Assembly: GCA_040403075.1 (NCBI GenBank)
Contig: JBBALJ010000001.1
Span: forward strand, 1 to 64,000
Direction: 5' to 3'
Length of the DNA: 64,000 nt
Source of the DNA: RGVD01 sp040403075
GTDB lineage: Bacteria; Bacteroidota; Bacteroidia; UKL13-3
Position 1 is the first letter of the stretch; each line of letters starts with the position of its first letter. The position numbers and the translations under genes were made by a program. The notes beneath the pieces were generated by a model. It had not been told where the DNA came from. It ran no database searches and saw only the letters and a program-made list of their open reading frames with translations. This document shows, piece by piece, positions 37,652 through 46,400 of the stretch.

Positions 37652-38710
37652 TTATTTTAAAAGTTCACTCTCCTTCATCAAAATTGGCAGCGAATCAACA
37701 TCTCTTAGGAATATTAAATCTTTTTCGAATTCGTACATTTTATAGCTTTTGTCAAAGTTCAAATCCTCATCAAGTAATCTTATGGTATCAGAAGCAAAAT
37801 TGGCTCCACCAGCTGCAAAACACTGGGTGAAGGCAACATGTCTAACATTTATTTCCGTAATATATGGTTTACCGTTTTCATCTTCTTTGAAGTCAACTGT
37901 ATAAAATCCATGTTTAGTAGATTTGCTATTTTCAAATAAAAATTCTAGAGAATTTATAGCCAATTTAACCAATTCGGGTTCATTAATCAACCTACCAAAT
38001 GATGTATTTCCAGTGATACCTGAAGGTGCCACTTTTGACATAATGTAATTAACCCTTTCGCCACAAGCTGATCTAATTATGTTTCCTTCGAAATATAATA
38101 ATTTACACGCCAAATTACGACCAGAAAGAAACTTACTAGCTAAAAAGGTTTTAACATTTGGATTTATTTGAATCCAGTTTTGAAGTGATTCCATTGAATC
38201 AATCCTAAGTGAGCCCAATCCACTAGTTCCGCTGCTACTTCTTACCCAAAAATCACTTCCAAGCTTTTCAAAAACACCTCCAAGATTGGTTTCATTTCGA
38301 CTAAATTCAACTGAGGGAGGAACAACACCCAAAGGATTTAACAATTCTGTCATTTGCGCCTTATCCACTAAAAGTTCAGCCATCTTTGATGATGGGAGCA
38401 AAGCTTTACAGGGCAATTCACCTTTTTCACTCTTTTTACTCCATTCCATCACTTCCAATTCTGGCAAAATAACGGCATAATCAATATTATTCTCTAAAAC
38501 AATTTTGCTTATCACTTCCCAATAATTTGCATCAGTACATCTTGGTATTACATAAGATTTACTGAATAACTCGCTCTGATATAGTCCAATTGAAAGTGGA
38601 TTAATATCAGTGGCAATAAGTTCAAATCTTTTGTAAAAGCTGTACTTTTTGAGTGCAATTGCAAAACTTCTTGGTGTAGGTCCACCTACTCCTGTAATTA
38701 ATATTTTCAT
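37652..38710 (-). CDS. ATP-grasp protein (carbamoyl-phosphate-synthase-like)
   Basis: I chose the ATG at 38710 (MKILITGVGGPTPRS, 352 residues). An upstream ATG at 38752 would overlap the PglC-like gene by 38 bases and add 14 residues before the usual Rossmann start. A pre-ATP-grasp domain (1-110) is followed by the ATP-grasp domain. A glycine-rich loop (RSSSGTSGLGSLR) binds ATP, and the C-terminal metal ligands are in FYTVDFKED and ITEINVRH. Such enzymes join a carboxylate to an amine through an acyl phosphate. The substrates are unknown; a uronate or amino acid in the glycan is plausible. Confidence 0.78.
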   Translation of the reverse strand: MKILITGVGGPTPRSFAIALKKYSFYKRFELIATDINPLSIGLYQSELFSKSYVIPRCTDANYWEVISKIVLENNIDYAVILPELEVMEWSKKSEKGELPCKALLPSSKMAELLVDKAQMTELLNPLGVVPPSVEFSRNETNLGGVFEKLGSDFWVRSSSGTSGLGSLRIDSMESLQNWIQINPNVKTFLASKFLSGRNLACKLLYFEGNIIRSACGERVNYIMSKVAPSGITGNTSFGRLINEPELVKLAINSLEFLFENSKSTKHGFYTVDFKEDENGKPYITEINVRHVAFTQCFAAGGANFASDTIRLLDEDLNFDKSYKMYEFEKDLIFLRDVDSLPILMKESELLK

Positions 38711-38714
38711 ATTC

Positions 38715-39320
38715 TTAATTCTTTCCGTTAAATGGTAACATTGGCCTATCAATACTTTGATTTACTCCCTCAGACATAATAACCTTTAAAAAGGTAAGCC
38801 ACAGTATTTTAATATCAAGCCACATACTAAGATTTTCAACATAATACACATCCAGATTAAATTTTTCTGTCCAACTAATGCTATTACGCCCGTTAACTTG
38901 GGCCCAACCTGTAATACCAGGTTTTGCAAGATGTCGTTTTTTTTGTTCTTCAGAGTATAAAGGTATGTATTTAAATAAAAGTGGGCGAGGGCCAACCAAG
39001 CTCATATCACCCTTTAATACATTAATGAGTTGAGGCAGTTCATCAATTGAGGTTTTTCTAATAAATCGGCCTATGGGGGTTAAACGAATATTATCGGGCA
39101 TCAGCATACCATTTTTATCTTTATTATTGTTCATAGAGCGAAATTTAATCACTTTGAATGGTCGCTCTTTAAAACCTGGTCTTTCCTGTAGGAAAAATGG
39201 TTCTCCTTTATTAATAAAAGATAGAATAATCGTAAAAAGAAAAAGAATTGGACTTACAATTAGCAAAATTACAATACTAAAAAATAAGTCAATTAATCGT
39301 TTCAAAAATATTCTATACAT
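38715..39320 (-). CDS. pglC: PglC-like initiating phosphoglycosyltransferase
   Basis: This 201-residue monotopic enzyme is the small PglC/WcaJ-catalytic-domain type. One N-terminal re-entrant membrane segment (about 8-33) is followed by KVIKFRSM, the catalytic Asp-Glu pair in TSIDELPQLINV, and GDMSLVGPRPL. It transfers a phospho-sugar from a UDP-sugar to undecaprenyl phosphate on the inner face of the inner membrane, starting repeat-unit synthesis. The nearby PglD/E/F homologues suggest UDP-diacetylbacillosamine as donor. The gene lies 2 bases from the upstream ATP-grasp gene. Confidence 0.9.
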   Translation of the reverse strand: MYRIFLKRLIDLFFSIVILLIVSPILFLFTIILSFINKGEPFFLQERPGFKERPFKVIKFRSMNNNKDKNGMLMPDNIRLTPIGRFIRKTSIDELPQLINVLKGDMSLVGPRPLLFKYIPLYSEEQKKRHLAKPGITGWAQVNGRNSISWTEKFNLDVYYVENLSMWLDIKILWLTFLKVIMSEGVNQSIDRPMLPFNGKN

Positions 39321-39321
39321 C

Positions 39322-40323
39322 TTATCTTAATAAGTTCTTTAAACCTCGATTAATAGGTAACTGCCATAATAATTTGCACCAATCGTGATTTCCTTCAATC
39401 AACCCTGGTCCCTTTTCTGTAATTACAACATCCCATCCTATTGAGCGATTTGAGGTATTATATAACGCGGCCTTTTTAACCAATTCAATTGTTTCATTCC
39501 ACATTGGCACCTTAAATCCAGTGATTCTTACACCTGTGACAGGATGAATTTCCGAAGCCTCTTTTGTAATATCACTATAGACTGCTGCCCTAATTGCAAT
39601 ACCCGATTTTTCATCCAATTCTACAGCCATGTTGCCCGCTGCCAAATTATCAACTGGAGAATTCACTGAAATTCGCAACCTACAACCCAAAATTTCAACT
39701 TGGTTATCATTTGTCAATTGAGTAAAAATCCTAACTGTATTTACTGCAGAAGGTGATAATCTGTTAATGTCTGGATGTTGGATGATAAACTCTTCAACCA
39801 AATCAAATCCATCATTTTCTATTTCGTTTAAAAATGTTTTATCAGATATATTTTTAGTTTCTATGATTTTAACCCCTTTACCACACTTACCATCTGCAGT
39901 TTTTAAAACTAATTTCCCAGATGGGCTATCCAACAATTGTTTTAATAATTCAGGATTAGACATTAACTCAACCAAATCTGCGACCTTATGAACAAAAAAA
40001 GGATGATATGCTTTGTAAAACTTAGTTTTGTCATCCAATACATCTCTATTTCCTTTGGGATTCATTCGAAGTTGATATTCGTACATATGTCCTGTGCCAG
40101 CCCATTCCAACTTCTGTAATTTTGTTTTCTCAAAGAATCTAAATTGAAAATATTCTAAAATACTTATGTTATACTTTAAACTGTTAAAGATTATTTTAAA
40201 CAATAAAGAAATTCTATTATCTCCGCTGAAACTTATCAAATAATTAGAAAATTTCATAAAGAGCACTTTATCTAAATTGTTAAAGTAATAGCCCAAATAT
40301 ATTATACGATTTAAATATCTCAT
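39322..40323 (-). CDS. Sugar-transfer-associated ATP-grasp protein
   Basis: This 333-residue protein matches the ATP-grasp family tied to sugar transfer (ATPgrasp_ST). The nucleotide-binding lysine is in LVLKTADGKCGKGVKII (about 152-168). The hinge FDLVEEFIIQHPDINRL and the C-terminal metal motif LIEGNHDW (about 315) are present. Members lie in capsule and O-antigen loci; the reaction is thought to be amide or ester ligation to a sugar, but is not established. Its start overlaps the NodB-like gene by 4 bases, so the two are translationally coupled. Confidence 0.78.
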   Translation of the reverse strand: MRYLNRIIYLGYYFNNLDKVLFMKFSNYLISFSGDNRISLLFKIIFNSLKYNISILEYFQFRFFEKTKLQKLEWAGTGHMYEYQLRMNPKGNRDVLDDKTKFYKAYHPFFVHKVADLVELMSNPELLKQLLDSPSGKLVLKTADGKCGKGVKIIETKNISDKTFLNEIENDGFDLVEEFIIQHPDINRLSPSAVNTVRIFTQLTNDNQVEILGCRLRISVNSPVDNLAAGNMAVELDEKSGIAIRAAVYSDITKEASEIHPVTGVRITGFKVPMWNETIELVKKAALYNTSNRSIGWDVVITEKGPGLIEGNHDWCKLLWQLPINRGLKNLLR

Positions 40324-41447
40324 TTTTCTTTGCTAATAATATCAATTAAATCAGAAGCTGAAATAAATTCAACCTCTGGCCATTTCATAACTATTTTAGT
40401 TAGTAGTATTTTTAAATTGCTCAACCCAATTTTTCTATTTTCCTCACTAATAAATCCACTAAAGTTTATTCTATGTGAGCTAATATTAGCGACACGATTC
40501 AGATTAAAAGCTATTTCTATTTGATTCATAGCAAGATTCACAGGATCATAGCTAGTTTTCTCTGATGGCTCAAAAACCACATTTCTAACAATATTGAAAA
40601 TATTATTTCTTTTGTTAAATTTGGTTGTCGTAAAACTTTTTTCAAATTTTCCGTTACCCAAATGCACCTTAGCATAAAATGGTTTATCAATGGCCTTTAA
40701 ACCATATTTAAATAAGTTCGCCTCCAAGAAAGGAGGAAATTGTTGAGATGGGGGCGTGAAAACAAAAGCTTTTTTATGAAAAACTTTTTCAAATTCTTCT
40801 AGTCCGGTTGAAATTACACTATCAAATTCTGATGTTTCTATAAAATCATTAAAGGAGAATGCGGCTGTGTATATTCTATTACCATTTAATTCAGGCAAAA
40901 ATGAATATGTTCTATTTTCAAATAATAACTTTAGGAGTTTGAAATTATTGTTACGTTGATACTTAAATTCCTCTATGTTTACATGTTCTCTGCCGTGAAA
41001 TTCTGGAGATAATAATTTCATTTTTATACCCTCTTGCCATAAGTTCCATGTATTTTGATAATAATTAGGGTAAAGTTGTGCAAGTTTTTCAAAAGTTACA
41101 GGCAATTGCTCATAAGAATATTCTTCAAAATTACTTTTTAAAATCGCTTCATAATTTAAATTACATGGAAGAGCATAACAAGTAAAAATAGGATAATTGC
41201 CGAATTTATCCTTTACAGATGTTAATGCTTCATAAAGCATGGATAAATCTTCAGTAGTTTCTAAACTGTCATACATATCAAATCTAGAATTGATACCAAT
41301 ACCTAATTTCTCAATTTGATTAATTATTTCTTTAGAACCAATCCTTAAATTTCCATAATCGTCAATTGAAAGAACAATAAGTTTTCTATTTGTTTTCCAA
41401 CCATTAATATTCTTTAAATTATCAATTATTTTGGTTTTTATACTCAT
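40320..41447 (-). CDS. NodB-fold polysaccharide deacetylase-like protein, copy 2
   Basis: This 375-residue protein is a paralogue of the one at 51693-52808. An N-terminal Asp pair (LSIDDYGNLRI, Asp29-Asp30) and an HGREH motif (151-155) match the metal-binding Asp and HxxxH positions of the NodB carbohydrate esterase fold. A late ISSHRINFSGF segment supplies another histidine, and KWPEVEFISASDL closes the domain. The reaction is probably removal of an acyl group from a glycan or glycan intermediate, but the family is not characterised to my knowledge. It lies between a WbuB-like transferase and an ATP-grasp gene. Confidence 0.68.
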   Translation of the reverse strand: MSIKTKIIDNLKNINGWKTNRKLIVLSIDDYGNLRIGSKEIINQIEKLGIGINSRFDMYDSLETTEDLSMLYEALTSVKDKFGNYPIFTCYALPCNLNYEAILKSNFEEYSYEQLPVTFEKLAQLYPNYYQNTWNLWQEGIKMKLLSPEFHGREHVNIEEFKYQRNNNFKLLKLLFENRTYSFLPELNGNRIYTAAFSFNDFIETSEFDSVISTGLEEFEKVFHKKAFVFTPPSQQFPPFLEANLFKYGLKAIDKPFYAKVHLGNGKFEKSFTTTKFNKRNNIFNIVRNVVFEPSEKTSYDPVNLAMNQIEIAFNLNRVANISSHRINFSGFISEENRKIGLSNLKILLTKIVMKWPEVEFISASDLIDIISKEK

Positions 41448-42642
41448 CGTTACTATTTAACACTTTAATAATTATTGCATAGGCAATTTGAGGGGTTAGA
41501 TGCTTTTCAAAATAAAGTCTACCATTCGCACCAATTTGCTTTCTTGATGTGGCATTTTGGTACAATTTATCAAAGTTGTTTTTATACGCTTCATGATCGC
41601 CAGCATAGCTCCAATAGCCCGCTTTTGCTTGATCTAAAATTTCATTATAATCTGTAGATTTATCAATAGATGCCAAAACAGGTATACCAACATTGAAATA
41701 GTCTAAGGTTTTACTTGGTATATTGGGTATTGTAAAACTTTCGTGCAAACTAATAAGTCCAACATCACAAATTCTAATTAAATCTTGATATTCTTCTTTA
41801 GGAATGGTTTTTTGAATTTGAATATTTGTTATTCCAAGTCTTAAAATGTCTTGTTCTAGTTTATTCATATGAACACCTTCTCCTAAAAGCAAAAAAACAA
41901 CATCTTTATAAATTTGGCAAGACTTGGCTAGTACTAAAACATTTTCTAATTGTTGTGCTTTACCCATGTTGCCACCAAATACTACAACAAACTTGTCCTC
42001 TAATTGATATTTTCTGCGAAGTTCAAAATTGGCCTTTTTCTCTATATCATAGAGTATTTGGTAATTACTCAATACATGTAGTTTCTTGTGGTCTAAAAAT
42101 GGATTATGATCCTCAATGTATTTAATATTTCCCACTGACATACATCCAATGTAATCGGCTGTATTATAAAGCAAAATTTCCTTTTTCTTAAAATAATTAT
42201 AAAGAAATCCATCCTTCTTCATAAAACCTAAATCAACCGCATTTTGAGGAAAAATATCTCTTAAAATTAAATAGAACTTAGAATTGTATTTCAGCTTTAA
42301 TTTTTTTGTTACATCTACTAGGGTGATAGGTGGTGTAGGCGATATGATTAAATCGAATTTTATGTTCGGATAGAACTTATTCAAGGCATTGTTATATTGA
42401 TAAGGTAAAAGCAAATTGGCAAATCCTTTCAAGACATTTGGAACGTTTTTAATTGGAAGCGTTTTAACACGTAAAATATCGATACCGGCCTCATTACTAA
42501 TGAAAGTTCTTTCGTTTTTATTATCAGGTGCCAATACAAAAACTTCATGACCGTTTTCATGAAATTGTTGAACAATGGTTGTAAACATATTGAACGACTT
42601 ATTAAGGTCTGGAAAGGCAAACATTAAAAAAAGTACTTTCAT
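41422..42642 (-). CDS. GT4 glycosyltransferase (WbuB-like)
   Basis: This 406-residue GT-B fold enzyme has the WbuB-type N-terminus: VLFLMFAFPDLNKSFNMF, then ISPTPPITLVDV and LRDIFPQNAVDLG. Its C-terminal nucleotide-sugar domain contains FGGNMGKAQQLENVL and IPSKTLDYFNVGIPVLAS. WbuB-group enzymes transfer L-FucNAc or a related N-acetylated 6-deoxy sugar onto the lipid-linked acceptor. The UDP-L-FucNAc genes of this locus fit that donor. It is one base away from the HisF-like gene and overlaps the NodB-like gene by 26 bases. Confidence 0.85.
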   Translation of the reverse strand: MKVLFLMFAFPDLNKSFNMFTTIVQQFHENGHEVFVLAPDNKNERTFISNEAGIDILRVKTLPIKNVPNVLKGFANLLLPYQYNNALNKFYPNIKFDLIISPTPPITLVDVTKKLKLKYNSKFYLILRDIFPQNAVDLGFMKKDGFLYNYFKKKEILLYNTADYIGCMSVGNIKYIEDHNPFLDHKKLHVLSNYQILYDIEKKANFELRRKYQLEDKFVVVFGGNMGKAQQLENVLVLAKSCQIYKDVVFLLLGEGVHMNKLEQDILRLGITNIQIQKTIPKEEYQDLIRICDVGLISLHESFTIPNIPSKTLDYFNVGIPVLASIDKSTDYNEILDQAKAGYWSYAGDHEAYKNNFDKLYQNATSRKQIGANGRLYFEKHLTPQIAYAIIIKVLNSNDEYKNQNN

Positions 42643-42643
42643 T

Positions 42644-43423
42644 TTACTGTTGAGGAAAATTAAGCCTTATCAAATCATCCTTCACATCTGGATTTGGATA
42701 GTTAATTAATACAGCTTTGTAAACCCCTTTGAATACAAACAAACTTCCAGCAGATGCCCCAATTATGCCAAATTTATTAATCAATTTTCCAATATCATCT
42801 ATAGAGCCAGCACCACCTATAACAGTTAGTGGCAAAGTAATTTCTTTTCTAATTTTTTCAACTAAATCAAAGTCAAAACCTTTCATTACTCCATCTTGGT
42901 CGATAGAATTAATTACTATTTCACCTGCTCCCATTTCTTGAAATAATCGTGCCATCTCAAAAGGATTTTTTCCTGTTCCTTTTTTACCATTATGGGTATA
43001 TATTTCATATCCACCCAACAATTTCTTCTTAACATCCAAAACCACAACAGCACTCTGAGTGCCAACTCTTTCGGCAATCTTACTAACCAATTCAGGATTT
43101 TCTATGGCTGCAGAACTTAATGCAACTTTTTCAACACCAAGCGAGAAAATTCTTTGTGCTTGCTCTACATTTTTAATCCCTCCACCATAGCATAATGGCA
43201 TTCTGCATTCAGAAGCTAATTTTTCGATTATTTGATAGTCTGGCTCCGTATTATTAACGCTAGCGTCTATATCAAGAACCATTAATTCATCAGATTCTTT
43301 CTCATTAAATATCCTTACTGCATTAATAGGATCTCCAACATACTTATGGTTCTTAAAATTTACTGTTTTTACCAATCCTTTTTCATGAATCAGTAAACAG
43401 GGTATAATTCGAGGTCTTAACAT
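42644..43423 (-). CDS. hisF: HisF-like subunit of a sugar amidotransferase (WbuZ-like)
   Basis: This 259-residue TIM barrel resembles imidazole glycerol-phosphate synthase cyclase, with RIIPCLL near the start and INSIDQDGVMKGFD around 160. The catalytic Asp expected after IPCL (Asp11 in true HisF) is leucine here. This argues against a role in histidine synthesis and for one in the WbuX/Y/Z-type amidotransferase. There the barrel channels ammonia from the HisH glutaminase. The HisH-like and WbuX-like genes directly precede it, with gaps of 1 base and an overlap of 4. Confidence 0.87.
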   Translation of the reverse strand: MLRPRIIPCLLIHEKGLVKTVNFKNHKYVGDPINAVRIFNEKESDELMVLDIDASVNNTEPDYQIIEKLASECRMPLCYGGGIKNVEQAQRIFSLGVEKVALSSAAIENPELVSKIAERVGTQSAVVVLDVKKKLLGGYEIYTHNGKKGTGKNPFEMARLFQEMGAGEIVINSIDQDGVMKGFDFDLVEKIRKEITLPLTVIGGAGSIDDIGKLINKFGIIGASAGSLFVFKGVYKAVLINYPNPDVKDDLIRLNFPQQ

Positions 43424-43424
43424 T

Positions 43425-44039
43425 TTAAATTTTTGAAAAATTTTCTAGAAGTTGAATACCAAAACGGTGGCTTTTCTCTGGATGAAATTGAACTCCATAC
43501 ACATTATCATTATTAACGGCACAAGTAAATTTGATTCCATATTCAGAAGTAGCAATCGTATCTTGAGCATTATTACATAAAAAATAATATGAATGAAGAA
43601 AATAAAATTTCGGACTACCGCTAAAGTCTTTCAAAATTGAATTTGGTCTTTCAATATGGATATCATTCCAACCCATATGAGGCAAGTGTGTCGCAAAAGT
43701 AATTTTAGATTCATCAAAACGCTTTACATCACCATCAATCCAACCAAGACCTTTTAATTTACCTTCATCACTTGAGTGGGCAAGCATTTGCATTCCCACA
43801 CAAATTCCAAGCACAGGTACTTTTCTATTCAATACCATATCTTCAGCCACTTCTCTCATTCCTGATGTATTGAAAGTATTCATTGCATGATCAAAAGCAC
43901 CTACACCAGGTAAAATCAATTTAGAAATACCTTCAAAATCTTCCGATTCCTTCAAAATTCTAACTCGAATATGTAGCTTTCTATAAATATTTTCGAAAGC
44001 TTTGATATTACCCAATCCATAGTCAATTATTCCTATCAT
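43425..44039 (-). CDS. hisH: HisH-like glutaminase subunit (WbuY-like)
   Basis: This 204-residue class I glutamine amidotransferase releases ammonia from glutamine. The nucleophile is Cys80 (LGICVGMQML), and the His-Glu pair is in VQFHPEKSH near residue 188. The oxyanion-hole loop LPGVGAFDHAM is typical of HisH. It is clustered with WbuX- and HisF-like genes rather than with histidine genes, so it should feed ammonia to sugar amidation. Its start overlaps the WbuX-like stop by 4 bases. Confidence 0.9.
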   Translation of the reverse strand: MIGIIDYGLGNIKAFENIYRKLHIRVRILKESEDFEGISKLILPGVGAFDHAMNTFNTSGMREVAEDMVLNRKVPVLGICVGMQMLAHSSDEGKLKGLGWIDGDVKRFDESKITFATHLPHMGWNDIHIERPNSILKDFSGSPKFYFLHSYYFLCNNAQDTIATSEYGIKFTCAVNNDNVYGVQFHPEKSHRFGIQLLENFSKI

Positions 44040-45169
44040 CTCATTAATCTATTTTCCAGTCCTAATGCAGTTAATACTTTTGTTCCAAGGCTAATTATGT
44101 GCCTTTTATTTTTATAGTCTTTAAAAGTTTTATTTACTCCTTCAAACAACTTTTGAAGTTCAGCCACCGTTAAGTCTAACTTATGAGCAACGTATTCAAA
44201 TTCATTCTTTAATGTTTGCTCATCAAGTTCTGGTCTGGAAATTCTATCTAAAGCCTCTTCTCTTGTCATCTGACCTGTTAAAATTAAGCTTGAGAAATGC
44301 GCTCTTCTTTTTTCAAAACCAAATTTCCTTGGAAGCCAATAATCTTCATAAAATCTAGTAAATCTAGATTCATGATGTTTATGTTGGAATTTTTGCCATC
44401 CAAATTTTTTTTCTAATAATTCTTCAGCATCCTTCTTAATGAATGGTACGTTATTCAAAGGTTTGAAGACCGTCATTCCCAATAATTTTTGATAATAAAC
44501 CTTATAAGTCAAAATATCTACAATTGGAAAAGTTTTCAATTCTCTCTTTCCAAATTTTTTGTGAATATCTAAAACCATAATTTTATCAATTCCTGGATAA
44601 GCGCCCCATTCCTGAGGTTCCCTGCAACACTCAGTTGAGTAATTTGAACCAGTTAACACATACTTAATTCTATTTTTTCTGGCAAATTTGTAAAGAGCTG
44701 AAAAAAAGGCAATATCCTGAGGGGCATCCTGCCCAGGAATTTGCGCTTTTAAATATGCTACCTGCAAATCCTTCATTTCCTCCCAGTTAATTACCTCTGT
44801 AAACAACTCAAGTCCTAGACCATTGCAGAGTTTCTCAATGTTACTAACAGCCTGTTCTGTATTCCATCCTGCATCAACATGAAATAAAAGGGGTCTTAAA
44901 CCTAAGATTTCTTTCGCAATGTAAGTAGTGTAGGAACTATCTAACCCCCCACTTAAACCAATTATACAATCAAAGTCCTTTCCCACTCCTTCCATTTTTA
45001 TTTTATCAGCAATTGCCCTAATTTCATTTAATCCACTTTCATCTGGATGCCAATTAGGAAGTATACTTTTATGAAAATTGTGATAATAATCACTTATTCC
45101 ATCTTCATCAAAAACAATGTTCGGATCACTAGTATCCATAATTGTTTTGGTACAAATTTGATATTTCAT
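44036..45169 (-). CDS. N-acetyl sugar amidotransferase (WbuX/WbpG/PseA family)
   Basis: I use the ATG at 45169 (MKYQICTKTIMDT, 377 residues), the family's usual start; one at 45187 would add six residues and overlap the upstream gene. The PP-loop ATP-binding motif GLSGGLDSSYT lies near residue 78. Such enzymes convert an N-acetyl group to acetamidino using ATP and ammonia from the HisH/HisF pair. In Pseudomonas O5-type loci the target is a diacetamido-uronic acid, which fits the WbpB/D/E-like genes here. The N-terminal zinc-ribbon cysteines are mostly replaced: CTKT instead of CxxC, and ISDYY instead of a GVCxxC-like pair. Confidence 0.85.
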   Translation of the reverse strand: MKYQICTKTIMDTSDPNIVFDEDGISDYYHNFHKSILPNWHPDESGLNEIRAIADKIKMEGVGKDFDCIIGLSGGLDSSYTTYIAKEILGLRPLLFHVDAGWNTEQAVSNIEKLCNGLGLELFTEVINWEEMKDLQVAYLKAQIPGQDAPQDIAFFSALYKFARKNRIKYVLTGSNYSTECCREPQEWGAYPGIDKIMVLDIHKKFGKRELKTFPIVDILTYKVYYQKLLGMTVFKPLNNVPFIKKDAEELLEKKFGWQKFQHKHHESRFTRFYEDYWLPRKFGFEKRRAHFSSLILTGQMTREEALDRISRPELDEQTLKNEFEYVAHKLDLTVAELQKLFEGVNKTFKDYKNKRHIISLGTKVLTALGLENRLMR

Positions 45170-45176
45170 TTTGTAA

Positions 45177-46400
45177 TTATTTTTCATTTAGTGCTGATAA
45201 ATTTTGATACAATTTTATGTATTCTAGACACTGAATGTCCTTGTTGAAAAATTTAATAGCTGTATTTCTGCAAATTAATGAATATGTTTCCTTTCCTGCG
45301 TCAAGAATAACATTAATTTTTTTTAAAATTTCAGATAATTGCCCTGCATCAACTACAAATCCGCAACCTTCTTTAACTAACTCAGGTGTAGCAGTTGAAT
45401 TATATGCTACTATTGGAGTCCCACAAGCTAGGGATTCGGCTGTTACTAAACCAAAAGATTCAGCCAATGATGTGCTAACAAATACATCTGCAAGTGAATA
45501 ATAGTGTGACAAATCAATTTGATTTTCCGTGCGTTGAATTCCAATAATATTAGGAGGTAAATTTGCTATTTGACTTTTATCTAAACCAATCAAAATTATT
45601 ATTTCATTGTTACTTATCAATTTAGATAACTTATGGAAATCATTCAATCCTTTAATATCGCTCCATATATTGGCCACCCCAAGAATTACTTTTTTACTTC
45701 CTATTTTATGCTTTAGCCTTAAATCATTGCTTTCACGATTTCGGAAAATATCCAAATCAACTCCATTGTAAATGACATTTCTGTTTGTTTCTTTTAAAAA
45801 TGATTCAGAGACCAATCTATCCATCCAATTAGAAACAGAAACAATTGTTAAATTTTTTCCAAGCGATGAGAAGAATTCTTTTTTCTTAAGAAAATTATTT
45901 TTCGAATTATCCACAGCTATACTTTTAGGATAATAATTGATTAAAGGACAATGATTACATTCTGTTTTCCATTTTACACAATTCACTCTTACAAAGTAAC
46001 AACAATGACCTGTGAAAGCCCAACAATCATGAAAAGTCCAAACAACTTTTTTATTTGACTGAGCGAGGTAAGTAAAAAACAATTCGTAATTTAAATAATA
46101 GCCATGTATCTGATGCAGATGGATAATATCTGGGTTTATTTTTTCAATTTTTTTAATTAGTGACTTAGTGGCTAGTTTTGAGCCAAGGCCTTGTTGGTCA
46201 AGCAATCTAGATTTAGCTACATGTAAAAAGTAACTAAATAAGCCTCCAATTTTGAAAAATTTAGAATTCCCTAATTTATCTCCTCTACCAAATGCTATAA
46301 AACTTTCAAATTTATTTCTATTTAATGTTAATCCTATCTCCTGCACTATTTTACCAGTACTTCCTTTTTTTAAAGTTACATTTACCTGTAAAATCTTCAT
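45177..46400 (-). CDS. GT4 glycosyltransferase, tandem copy A
   Basis: This 407-residue GT-B enzyme starts MKILQVNVTLKKGSTGKI. Its donor domain carries VANIWSDIKGLNDFHKL and the E-x7-E-type AESFGLVTAESLACGTPIVAYN. A cysteine-rich insert at about residues 122-152 (FHDCWAFTGHCC, then CNHCP) is conserved with its neighbour. It is clearly homologous to the adjacent 46397-47614 gene over its whole length, and the two overlap by 4 bases. The donor and acceptor are unknown. Confidence 0.85.
   Translation of the reverse strand: MKILQVNVTLKKGSTGKIVQEIGLTLNRNKFESFIAFGRGDKLGNSKFFKIGGLFSYFLHVAKSRLLDQQGLGSKLATKSLIKKIEKINPDIIHLHQIHGYYLNYELFFTYLAQSNKKVVWTFHDCWAFTGHCCYFVRVNCVKWKTECNHCPLINYYPKSIAVDNSKNNFLKKKEFFSSLGKNLTIVSVSNWMDRLVSESFLKETNRNVIYNGVDLDIFRNRESNDLRLKHKIGSKKVILGVANIWSDIKGLNDFHKLSKLISNNEIIILIGLDKSQIANLPPNIIGIQRTENQIDLSHYYSLADVFVSTSLAESFGLVTAESLACGTPIVAYNSTATPELVKEGCGFVVDAGQLSEILKKINVILDAGKETYSLICRNTAIKFFNKDIQCLEYIKLYQNLSALNEK

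Noticed and set aside
38711..38752. Upstream start of the ATP-grasp gene at 38752
   Set aside because: It adds 14 residues that overlap the PglC-like gene; the ATG at 38710 gives the usual Rossmann-type N-terminus.
42644..44039. HisF/HisH as part of histidine biosynthesis
   Set aside because: No other his genes are nearby, the HisF catalytic Asp is missing, and a WbuX-type amidotransferase gene is directly adjacent.
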